Part shown: positions 1 through 4,662 of the stretch, piece after piece
Layout of the letters: each line of letters opens with the position of its first letter
Numbering within the stretch: position 1 is the stretch's first letter
DNA from: an uncultured Lachnospiraceae bacterium
Lineage (GTDB): Bacteria; Bacillota_A; Clostridia; Lachnospirales; Lachnospiraceae
Direction of reading: 5' to 3'
NCBI GenBank assembly: GCA_946630765.1
Contig: CAMOZF010000136.1
Span: 1-5,598, forward strand
DNA length: 5,598 bases
Program-made: the position numbers and the translations under genes
Notes under the pieces: generated by a model
What the model was told of the DNA's origin: nothing
Seen by the model: only the letters and a program-made list of their open reading frames with translations
Database searches by the model: none

Positions 1-9
1 GCGTAAAAA

Positions 10-522
10 ATGCGGAAAATTACTGAGATCCTTGCGGCGATCGGCGGGGCCATCGTGTCGTTTTTTGTGGGACTGCCGCCGATCATGTGGGTGCTGGTTG
101 CGGTGATGTCGATCGATTATGTCACGGGCATTATGTGCGGATTCATGGGAGTGAGTCCGAAAACGCCAACGGGAGGGCTGGCCAGCGGGGCAGCTTTCAA
201 GGGTCTGCTGAAAAAGGCTGTGATCATCCTGGTTGTCCTGCTGGCCGCGCTCCTGGACAAGGCTGTAAGTCTGGGAGCTGGAATCACCTTCGAAGCTGTC
301 ACAGGAGCTACGATTCTATGGTTTATTGCAAGCGAAGGTTTTTCCATTCTTGAAAATGTTGTGGCGCTGGGAGTGCCGGTCCCGAAGATTTTACTGCAGG
401 CACTGGAGATCATGCGCAGCAAGGGCGACGGAACAACGGCAGCACAGAATAAAACGCCGGTAGCGGAAGCAACCGGCGAGAATCAAATGGACGAAGATGA
501 GAAACCTCCCGCGGAGGAATGA
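10..522 (+). CDS. Phage holin (phage_holin_4 / TcdE-like family)
   Basis: This is a 170-residue membrane protein that would form lesions in the cytoplasmic membrane at the end of the lytic cycle and release an endolysin, presumably encoded just outside the window. Hydrophobic segments are visible at about residues 6-20, 24-46, 69-82 and 92-107. The DYVTG motif at 36-40, between the second segment and a Gly/Thr/Lys-rich loop, is typical of the holin_4 family. The segment 108-132 (SEGFSILENV followed by a VPVPKILLQALE stretch) also matches the usual C-terminal part of these holins. The last 35 residues are hydrophilic and acidic (ending DEDEKPPAEE), as expected for a cytoplasmic regulatory tail. 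Only nine bases precede the ATG, so no ribosome binding site can be seen and the start is taken as the first in-frame Met. The gene converges on the integrase and both end in the same terminator hairpin. Confidence 0.9.
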   Translation: MRKITEILAAIGGAIVSFFVGLPPIMWVLVAVMSIDYVTGIMCGFMGVSPKTPTGGLASGAAFKGLLKKAVIILVVLLAALLDKAVSLGAGITFEAVTGATILWFIASEGFSILENVVALGVPVPKILLQALEIMRSKGDGTTAAQNKTPVAEATGENQMDEDEKPPAEE

Positions 523-558
523 AAAAGGCCTGGGGCAAATGCCTCAGGCTCTTTTTTT
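522..558. terminator. Shared intrinsic terminator between holin and integrase
   Basis: A 9-bp stem (528-536 with 541-549, one G-U pair) closes the tetraloop AAAT and is followed by seven T at 552-558. Five A precede it at 522-526. The structure therefore terminates holin transcription and, read on the - strand, has a shorter U-tract and an A/C mismatch for integrase transcription. The integrase stop codon (544-546) lies inside the right arm of the stem, and the T-tract encodes the integrase C-terminal Lys residues. Confidence 0.85.
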
Positions 559-2124
559 ATCCGGCAGCACGGTCCGATAAATCGTGATCGTGTTCGGATA
601 AGCGGTAACCAGTACACCATTCACGAAGTCTTCCGAACAATCGGACTCCAGCTGCAGCAGGGTTTCCAGAGGGATGCGGGCGTTGTTTTCGTCGTGGTTG
701 ACGACGATGTGGATCTCCCCATTGTCGAAAACATAGATCGAATTAACGAAGGTCGTGATGATCTGTTCCCGGCGGAGAGGATCATTCCGGTTTGATTTGC
801 TGGTGAAGCGGTGCAGGAAAAACAGGACACGCTTCCGGTCCAGAAGCTGGGATTCGGAATAGCGGAGGACCTTGACCTGGTCAGAGAGGAAGTCCCGCCG
901 CTCCTCCAGTTCCTTCAGCATGTCCACGGTGGAGCTGCTCCAGACGCCGTGGGCGATGGCTGTATTGATGGCCTTCAGCTGAGCCTGGACATCGGCCAGC
1001 TCCTCCTCCATGGCCGGCAGCGGAGAATCCGCAAGGGCTTTCTGATGCTCCTCCATGATCACGTCGGCGACGCGGTTGATCTCCGGTTCCTGCAGGATGC
1101 GATCCTGAATAAAATCGAAGACGGCGGTTTCCAGGGCTTCCTTGGAGACCGCTTTTTTCGTGCAGCCCTTGCGGGATTTATGAGACTGGCAGGTGTAATA
1201 ATAATGGCGGATGCCGTTCTTCGAGGTGCCGGAATCGCCGATCATGGGCGTTCCGCACTCGCCGCAGTAGGCCCGGCCGGTCAGAAGGAAATCGACGGCG
1301 CCCTGCTGGATGCGGCGGGCTGTTCTCGTTCTCATTTTCTGTGCCTCCTCAAAGTCCTGTTTGCTGATGATGGCGGGGATCCCGTCCGGGATCCGGATCT
1401 CTCCCCAGATGTAAATGCCGGTGTAGCGCTCATTGCCGAGGATCCGGAGGACCGTATCCGGCGTGAAGGCGGCGCCGCGGGACGTGCGGAGGCCCTGCCG
1501 GTTCAGCTCAGTGCAGATCCGGGCAGCGGAAAAGCCGGCACGATAGCGCTCAAAGATCGTGCGGACGACAGCGGCCTCATCCTCATTGACGGCGTAGCGG
1601 CCATCCGGACCTTTGCAGTAGCCGATGACACGGGTGCCGTTCCAGAGGCAGCGGTGGGCGTTGTCCGTCATGCCGCGGGTGACGTTCTCGGAGAGGGTCC
1701 GGGAATACCACTCGGCGGTCGCCTCCAGCATACCCTCCAGGAGGATGCCGGCAGATCCGTCCGGGATCGGCTCCATGGCGCTGATCACCCGGACACCAGC
1801 CCGGCGGAGGTGACCCTTGTAGACGGCGGCGTCCTCACGGCTGCGGGCGAAGCGGTCCGTCTTCCAGACGATCACGACGGCAAACTTGCCGGCCTTGGCC
1901 GCGGCGAGCATTCGCTGGAACTCAACGCGGCGCTCGACCTTCTTGAAACCGGAGCGGGCGTGATCCGCATACTCATGGACGAGGGTGTAGCCTTCCCGCT
2001 CGGCATAGGCGCGGATGTCCTGCAGCTGCTGCTCGATCGAGACATCCCGCTGACCGGCGGAGGAATATCGGGCATAGGCAACGGCGATCTTCGGATCACA
2101 GGTGGGAGCGGTTTGCTTTTTCAT
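544..2124 (-). CDS. Large serine recombinase (phage integrase)
   Basis: This 526-residue site-specific recombinase would integrate and excise the phage between attP and attB by a phosphoserine mechanism. The resolvase catalytic domain spans about residues 13-150, with the Y-x-R-x-S motif at 17-21 (catalytic Ser21) and the KTDRFARS motif at 88-95. The Recombinase DNA-binding domain covers about 160-265. A zinc ribbon follows, with C287-x2-C290 and C312-x8-C321. Charged heptad-like sequence at about 370-430 fits the coiled coil that controls integration versus excision. Length and domain order are normal, so the gene looks intact. The start is supported by AGGAGG spaced 7 bases from the ATG. 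The first 12 residues lie before the catalytic fold and are matched by the stump at 3633-3672. It is the last gene of the leftward operon, 33 bp after the exonuclease with no terminator between them. GC content is clearly higher than in the two genes upstream. Confidence 0.96.
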   Translation of the reverse strand: MKKQTAPTCDPKIAVAYARYSSAGQRDVSIEQQLQDIRAYAEREGYTLVHEYADHARSGFKKVERRVEFQRMLAAAKAGKFAVVIVWKTDRFARSREDAAVYKGHLRRAGVRVISAMEPIPDGSAGILLEGMLEATAEWYSRTLSENVTRGMTDNAHRCLWNGTRVIGYCKGPDGRYAVNEDEAAVVRTIFERYRAGFSAARICTELNRQGLRTSRGAAFTPDTVLRILGNERYTGIYIWGEIRIPDGIPAIISKQDFEEAQKMRTRTARRIQQGAVDFLLTGRAYCGECGTPMIGDSGTSKNGIRHYYYTCQSHKSRKGCTKKAVSKEALETAVFDFIQDRILQEPEINRVADVIMEEHQKALADSPLPAMEEELADVQAQLKAINTAIAHGVWSSSTVDMLKELEERRDFLSDQVKVLRYSESQLLDRKRVLFFLHRFTSKSNRNDPLRREQIITTFVNSIYVFDNGEIHIVVNHDENNARIPLETLLQLESDCSEDFVNGVLVTAYPNTITIYRTVLPDKKRA

Positions 2125-2125
2125 G
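2085..2125 (-). repeat. Direct repeat copy 1: intact integrase 5' end
   Basis: These 41 bases match 3633-3673 at 36 positions in the same orientation. They hold the first 13 codons of the functional integrase. The two copies bracket the AT-rich exonuclease cassette. Confidence 0.85.
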
Positions 2126-2157
2126 GTTCACCTCCTGAGAAATGGGTTGAATAAAGG

Positions 2158-3081
2158 TCAAGACTCATAAGTCTTTCCGATCAGATTGAAAAAGTCAGCA
2201 GGGGTTATTATCTGCAGAACGCTTCCGCTTTCAATAAGGGTACGTGCCGCTTTTTGTTTCGAAGAAACGTATCCAGGGCCATAATTATCATCATATTTCC
2301 CAACAACAAGGTAATCAGTTTTACTTGAGACGGAAGAAGTCATTCGCCCTGAATGTTGTTTGATTAAGCGTTCAATATCAGCAAGATCATACCCGTCGAT
2401 GTAGCCTGTTATGCAGATCCGTTTCCCTGAAAGAGAATCATCAATTATATCCACATCCTCTTTGCATCGAGAATGTGGCATATGAATATATTTAGGCAAA
2501 TCTATTTTATGCGGAACATAATTATTGCTCTTAGTATTTTTGCAGAAAGCCCCTGATTTTATGATCATAGTTGCAAAGTCATCGAAATGCATTGACTTCA
2601 TTGCGACTAACAGCACATAGTAGAGCGCTTTTACATCCTCAAGCGCATTATGAGCTTGATACTCATATCCAATAACATCTGCCAGGTATGATAATTTAAA
2701 TGATTCGGAAGTAAATAATGCTTGAAACATCGATATGGTGTCAACGTAGAACAGGCCAGGATCTTCGATACCTGCGGAATAAAGAGCCTGTTCGGTTGCA
2801 GACATATCAAAATCTGCGTTATGTGCCAGGATAACGGAATCGGTCATCTTGGCAGAAAGGACATCATTCCAGTATTCGCAGAATGTCGGTGCATTTTCGA
2901 CGTCGTTAGCTGTGATCCCATGGACATCAGTATTATATTTTGTGAAACTGCATTTCGGATTTATCAGCGAGTAACCAGAATCTATTTCTTTATCATCGTA
3001 AAGAAGCATCCAACCAACTGCACAAATAGAGCCAATGTCCTTATTATTAGCAGTTTCTACGTCATAGATCATAATTTTCAT
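2158..3081 (-). CDS. DnaQ-like DEDDh 3'-5' exonuclease with C-terminal BRCT domain
   Basis: The 307-residue protein should remove nucleotides from DNA 3' ends. The exonuclease fold occupies about residues 1-160. Exo I is D7-x-E9 (YDVETA), Exo II is HNADFD with D92, and Exo III is H144-x4-D149 (HNALEDV), so all DEDDh metal ligands are present. The D-V-H-G-I-T turn at 52-57 is also typical of the epsilon-subunit family. After a linker, about 216-303 is a BRCT domain: GKRICITG at 219-226, G245, TDYLVVG at 255-261, and ITPADFF at 292-298, with Phe where many BRCTs carry Trp. Exonuclease-plus-BRCT proteins are common in Bacillota and are distinct from the replicative PolC. The start is supported by GGAGG about 8 bases upstream, and the ATG overlaps the preceding stop (ATGA), implying translational coupling. 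The gene is far more AT-rich than the integrase. The biological role here (repair, phage replication or defence) is not shown by sequence. Confidence 0.92.
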   Translation of the reverse strand: MKIMIYDVETANNKDIGSICAVGWMLLYDDKEIDSGYSLINPKCSFTKYNTDVHGITANDVENAPTFCEYWNDVLSAKMTDSVILAHNADFDMSATEQALYSAGIEDPGLFYVDTISMFQALFTSESFKLSYLADVIGYEYQAHNALEDVKALYYVLLVAMKSMHFDDFATMIIKSGAFCKNTKSNNYVPHKIDLPKYIHMPHSRCKEDVDIIDDSLSGKRICITGYIDGYDLADIERLIKQHSGRMTSSVSSKTDYLVVGKYDDNYGPGYVSSKQKAARTLIESGSVLQIITPADFFNLIGKTYES

Positions 3082-3560
3082 GGCGTTTCCTCCTTATAAA
3101 AATTCCTGCCAGCTTCAAGATTAGTGCGATACATGCATCCGTTATAGAATCGGTCATCAGTATGAATACAATGATCTACAGCAGAGCATTTTTTAAAATC
3201 ATTGCAGCATCCGAAAGTGTCTACAATCAAACTCCTGAAAATCTGGCGTTTCCTTTCCTTCAATGCAGAAATAGCATTGTCAAGCAAGGAAACGGGGCTT
3301 CCGGAAGTTATTATCTGACCAGCAGAGCTGTTATCAGGATCAATAATTTTGATATAAGGCGTTTTGACTTCCGGATGAAATTCCATAACCTTTTTCCCGT
3401 AAAAGAAGTAGCTTCTGCCTTTTCCGCCTTTGATTTCATTGCAAGAAAACACATCATCATCTTTTTCGCCTTCGTAGATGTATTTCTCATAAATAATTTG
3501 GATATCATCGTAGTTTTGTGGAAAGGATACCTGGTCATCGAACATGCTGAGCTGCTCCAT
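3078..3560 (-). CDS. Cys-rich phage protein with N-terminal sliding-clamp-binding-like motif
   Basis: This 160-residue protein has no certain family name. It opens MEQLSMFDD, and residues 3-7 (QLSMF) fit the bacterial beta-clamp-binding pentapeptide QL(S/D)LF with Met for Leu. The middle (about 20-110) is mixed and charged, with an Arg/Lys-rich helix at about 100-108. The C-terminal 45 residues hold a Cys/His cluster: C118, C119, C125, H130, C131, H133 and C142, ending YRTNLEAGRNFY. This cluster could bind Zn or an Fe-S centre, but the spacing is not that of Cas4 or AddB. AGGAGG lies 7 bases before the ATG. The stop overlaps the exonuclease ATG by 4 bp, so the two products are probably made together. 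The AT-rich base composition is shared with the exonuclease, not with the integrase. My inference is a DNA-associated accessory that brings the exonuclease to the replication clamp, with low confidence in that function. Confidence 0.8.
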   Translation of the reverse strand: MEQLSMFDDQVSFPQNYDDIQIIYEKYIYEGEKDDDVFSCNEIKGGKGRSYFFYGKKVMEFHPEVKTPYIKIIDPDNSSAGQIITSGSPVSLLDNAISALKERKRQIFRSLIVDTFGCCNDFKKCSAVDHCIHTDDRFYNGCMYRTNLEAGRNFYKEETP

Positions 3561-3672
3561 TGCAATACCTCCTATTAATTTGCGGTTTCCCGCGGATGGC
3601 CCAAGAGCGTTTTGAGAGCGTTTTCACGAGCCCGATCTTCGGATCGCACGCGGGGGCGGTATGCTTTTTCAT
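3535..3672 (-). pseudogene. Stump of a second integrase gene (13 codons) running into unrelated sequence
   Basis: Reading left from an ATG at 3672, the first 13 residues are MKKHTAPACDPKI, against MKKQTAPTCDPKI in the intact integrase. Homology stops just inside codon 14 (at 3633), right before the catalytic core would begin. The frame continues through unrelated sequence and stops at 3535, a 45-codon ORF that overlaps the first 26 bases of the Cys-rich gene. Five base differences affect four codons: two are synonymous and two change an amino acid (Q4H, T8A). That is more like divergence between related coding genes than random decay. It still has a GGAG ribosome site (3681-3684), directly after the repressor stop, so a short peptide could be translated. 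It could act as a leader coupled to the next gene. I read it as the remains of the ancestral repressor-integrase junction. Confidence 0.8.
3603..3624. repeat. Two tandem 11-bp units
   Basis: AAGAGCGTTTT (3603-3613) is followed directly by GAGAGCGTTTT (3614-3624), differing at one base. The repeat lies in the 57-bp stretch between the end of integrase homology and the ribosome site of the Cys-rich gene. Its 11-bp period would place both units on the same DNA face, so it could be a protein site. No function is shown. Confidence 0.6.
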
Positions 3673-3673
3673 G
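3633..3673 (-). repeat. Direct repeat copy 2: stump of the integrase 5' end
   Basis: This copy is identical to 2085-2125 at 36 of 41 positions and in the same orientation. Similarity falls away immediately beyond both ends, apart from a loosely similar ribosome-site region upstream of the ATG. Confidence 0.85.
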
Positions 3674-3686
3674 TGATCATCTCCAG

Positions 3687-4055
3687 TCAATCAGCCTTCT
3701 TAGCACGGGCTGTGTCTGATTTTTCCCCGTAGAGGACTCTCAGTTCGGCAGCGCGATCCATCATCAGCTGTTTCCCGTAATCGGTCAGACTGCGGTATGT
3801 TGCGATCAGAGAAGATTCGTCGGGATTCAGCTCCATAGAACGCGGTGAAGATTCTTCAACCCATCCCATTAAGTAAGCGGGAGTGGTTGAGAGAGCGTTA
3901 GCGAATGCAACAATCTTCGTCTGGGATATATCGACGTTGCCTGCTTCGATCTTGGTAATCATGGATCGGTCTTTGTAGCCTAATTTGTGAGCAAGATCTT
4001 CCTGAGACATCCCATGTGCAATCCTTAGTTCGCGAATTCTTTCATAAATAGTCAC
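3687..4055 (-). CDS. XRE-family phage repressor (CI-like, no peptidase domain)
   Basis: This is a 122-residue transcriptional regulator expected to hold the early promoter off in the lysogen. The helix-turn-helix domain spans about residues 4-62. SQEDLAHKLG (17-26) forms the first helix of the motif and RSMITKIEAG (30-39) the recognition helix. The domain ends in the family-typical AYLMGW at 60-65. A short C-terminal part (about 78-108) looks helical and may dimerise. There is no LexA-type S24 peptidase domain, so SOS self-cleavage is not expected and induction must work another way. The start is GTG at 4055, chosen because GGGGTGAT lies 5 bases upstream and no ATG gives a full HTH. It is the first gene of the leftward operon and divergent from the Cro-like gene. 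A TGAA-N5-TTCA palindrome lies within its coding sequence. Confidence 0.92.
   Translation of the reverse strand: MTIYERIRELRIAHGMSQEDLAHKLGYKDRSMITKIEAGNVDISQTKIVAFANALSTTPAYLMGWVEESSPRSMELNPDESSLIATYRSLTDYGKQLMMDRAAELRVLYGEKSDTARAKKAD
3846..3858. promoter_or_regulatory. Operator-like palindrome A, inside the repressor gene
   Basis: TGAAG-ATT-CTTCA matches the TGAA-N5-TTCA pattern found at the promoters. Its centre is 243 bp from palindrome B. It may be an auxiliary site for repressor looping or autoregulation. It could also be a chance match within codons, since its flanks do not match the GCTGAAT/ATTCAGC arms. Confidence 0.45.
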
Positions 4056-4073
4056 TTTACATCACCCCAGAGA

Positions 4074-4127
4074 AGAATAACACGCATGTGAAAATAATTC
4101 AATAAATTTTTGAAAATTAGTTGACAA
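4074..4127 (-). promoter_or_regulatory. Candidate leftward promoters for the repressor operon
   Basis: Two weak candidates are visible. One has -35 TTGAAT (4102-4097) and -10 TATTCT (4079-4074), spaced 17 bp. It would start near 4067 and leave only about 12 leader bases, much like other short-leader repressor transcripts. The other has -35 TTGTCA (4127-4122) and -10 TATTGA (4104-4099), also 17 bp apart, with its -35 lying back to back on the rightward -35. Palindrome B overlaps elements of both. The sequence alone does not decide between them. Confidence 0.4.
4089..4101. promoter_or_regulatory. Operator-like palindrome B, over the leftward promoter
   Basis: TGAAA-ATA-ATTCA is an exact TGAA-N5-TTCA match. 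It overlaps the leftward promoter candidates. Its centre is 33 bp from site C, about three helical turns, so proteins on B and C would face the same side of the DNA. Confidence 0.6.
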
Positions 4128-4136
4128 ATATTCAGC
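4120..4136. promoter_or_regulatory. Operator-like site C, over the rightward -35 box
   Basis: GTTGACA-AAT-ATTCAGC carries a perfect right arm (ATTCAGC, as in D and E) and a poor left arm that doubles as the TTGACA -35 box. It differs from the core TGAA-N5-TTCA by one base. Binding here would block sigma access to the rightward promoter. Confidence 0.55.
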
Positions 4137-4149
4137 AACGGATTATATT
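4121..4149 (+). promoter_or_regulatory. Rightward early promoter (PR-like)
   Basis: The perfect -35 TTGACA (4121-4126) is separated by 17 bp from a near-perfect -10 TATATT (4144-4149), predicting transcription from about 4156. It drives the Cro-like gene and the packed early operon. It is by far the strongest sigma-70-type promoter in the window. Operator-like site C covers its -35 and site D covers its start point. Confidence 0.85.
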
Positions 4150-4155
4150 ATGGAT

Positions 4156-4172
4156 GGTGAATCTAATTCAGC
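4156..4172. promoter_or_regulatory. Operator-like palindrome D, at the rightward transcription start
   Basis: GGTGAAT-CTA-ATTCAGC is an inverted repeat with 7-bp arms, a 3-bp spacer and one arm mismatch. It has the same architecture as the perfect palindrome at 4401-4417. It begins at the predicted transcription start and ends just before the ribosome site of the Cro-like gene. Confidence 0.7.
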
Positions 4173-4190
4173 AAGAAAGGAGACTTGAAA

Positions 4191-4421
4191 ATGACGAATA
4201 CGGAACGACTGCAAGAAGCGATCGAACGCTCTGGACTTAAGACGAACGCCATCATGAAAGCACTGGGAATTAAATCATACGCTACGCTTCGCGGGAAGAT
4301 TGGAAACGAAAGCGAGTTTACTGCAAAGGAGATTATGATCCTTTCTGACTTGCTTCGGCTGGAAGTATCTGACCGTGATGCGATTTTTTTTGCGAATGGT
4401 GCTGAATTACATTCAGCATAA
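4191..4421 (+). CDS. Cro-like helix-turn-helix regulator
   Basis: This 76-residue protein is the first gene of the rightward early operon and diverges from the repressor, the classical position of Cro. The segment TNAIMKALG (18-26) followed by KSYATLRGKI (28-37) fits a helix-turn-helix. The rest (TAKEIMILSDLLRLE, 44-58) fits the remaining helices of a small Cro/XRE fold ending AIFFA. It has no further domain. I chose ATG 4191 over an in-frame TTG at 4185 because AGGAGA (4178-4183) is 7 bases from the ATG but only one base from the TTG. It probably binds the same palindromes as the repressor, with different site preference, and shuts off the leftward operon. Its last six codons and the approach to its stop are encoded by the perfect palindrome E. 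A run of eight T (4384-4391) encodes Ile-Phe-Phe. Confidence 0.8.
   Translation: MTNTERLQEAIERSGLKTNAIMKALGIKSYATLRGKIGNESEFTAKEIMILSDLLRLEVSDRDAIFFANGAELHSA
4401..4417. promoter_or_regulatory. Operator-like palindrome E (perfect) at the end of the Cro-like gene
   Basis: GCTGAAT-TAC-ATTCAGC is a perfect inverted repeat, 7-bp arms with a 3-bp spacer, sharing arms with D and C. It has no following T-tract, so it is not an intrinsic terminator. Its centre is 245 bp from D. It may be a downstream operator for looping or a transcriptional roadblock. Confidence 0.65.
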
Positions 4422-4423
4422 GA

Positions 4424-4440
4424 GAGGAGCCTGACCATGG
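4424..4440 (+). promoter_or_regulatory. Repeated initiation cassette, copy 1
   Basis: GAGGAGCCTGACCATGG holds the ribosome site and start codon of the gene at 4437. It matches 4646-4662 and 4990-5006 at 15 of 17 bases each. Confidence 0.75.
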
Positions 4441-4640
4441 AAAGAAAGCAACTGAAGCAGCTCAAAAAGAATGAGTTTTTCCGGCTGGTGGAATCTGACA
4501 CCGCTCCGGTGTGGATGAAAACCGGGGCACACATCCGGCGGGGCGGCATGACGAAATACGAAGCGCGGAAATACGAAGACTACAACCATCTCAACTATTT
4601 CGGCGCGGACAAGGTCGTCTTTGTCGGATTCACCTACTGA
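4437..4640 (+). CDS. Small phage protein, function unknown (C-terminal VFVGFTY)
   Basis: The 67-residue product begins with a Lys-rich stretch (KQLKQLKKNEFFRL, 4-17). It continues with PVWMKTGAHIRR (24-35), a Tyr/Lys-rich middle (YEARKYEDYNHLNYF, 41-55) and the ending KVVFVGFTY. From memory, this order of features (a vW.(r/k).g segment, then a Tyr-rich stretch, then a VFVGFT(Y/F) end) recurs in small uncharacterised proteins of Bacillota phages, so it is probably a conserved small beta-rich phage protein. It has no Cys pairs, membrane segment or HTH. GGAG lies 8 bases before the ATG, 15 bp after the Cro-like stop. It should be early-expressed from the rightward promoter. No function is assigned. 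Confidence 0.8.
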   Translation: MERKQLKQLKKNEFFRLVESDTAPVWMKTGAHIRRGGMTKYEARKYEDYNHLNYFGADKVVFVGFTY

Positions 4641-4645
4641 CGAGA

Positions 4646-4662
4646 AAGGAGCCTGATCATGG
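4646..4662 (+). promoter_or_regulatory. Repeated initiation cassette, copy 2
   Basis: AAGGAGCCTGATCATGG holds the ribosome site and start codon of the gene at 4659. It differs from copy 1 at two bases and from copy 3 at two bases. Confidence 0.75.

Noticed and set aside
1377..1394. Perfect inverted repeat GGATCCCG-TC-CGGGATCC within the integrase
   Set aside because: It encodes Ile-Pro-Asp-Gly-Ile in a GC-rich gene, has no T-tract and no second copy at a promoter. It is most likely a codon-driven coincidence.
811..2154. A long open frame (447 codons) on the + strand opposite the integrase
   Set aside because: The opposite strand encodes a complete serine recombinase with catalytic and zinc motifs. 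The + strand frame lacks any recognisable motif and stays open because of the high GC content.
2722..2739. A second clamp-like motif (ISMFQALF) in the exonuclease, residues 116-123
   Set aside because: It lies in the core of the exonuclease fold just after the D-T dipeptide (residues 114-115), where homologues have a structural helix, so it is unlikely to be an exposed docking peptide.
3162..3578. A 138-codon + strand frame opposite the Cys-rich gene
   Set aside because: It lacks a ribosome site and motifs, and the - strand frame has AGGAGG, a clamp-like motif and a 4-bp coupled overlap with the exonuclease.
2085..3673. The flanking 41-bp repeats as att sites of a small element moved by the serine integrase
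   Set aside because: Serine integrases exchange at a 2-3 bp core and do not leave long direct repeats. The repeats are coding homology to the integrase start, so gene-level recombination explains them better.
4384..4391. Run of eight T in the Cro-like gene as a programmed slippage site
   Set aside because: The gene is complete in one frame, and I see no conserved extension in the other frames that slippage would join.
4163..4549. A 128-codon - strand frame opposite the Cro-like gene
   Set aside because: It runs against the strong rightward promoter and through the operator sites. Its Ser/Phe-rich composition is that of an antisense frame.
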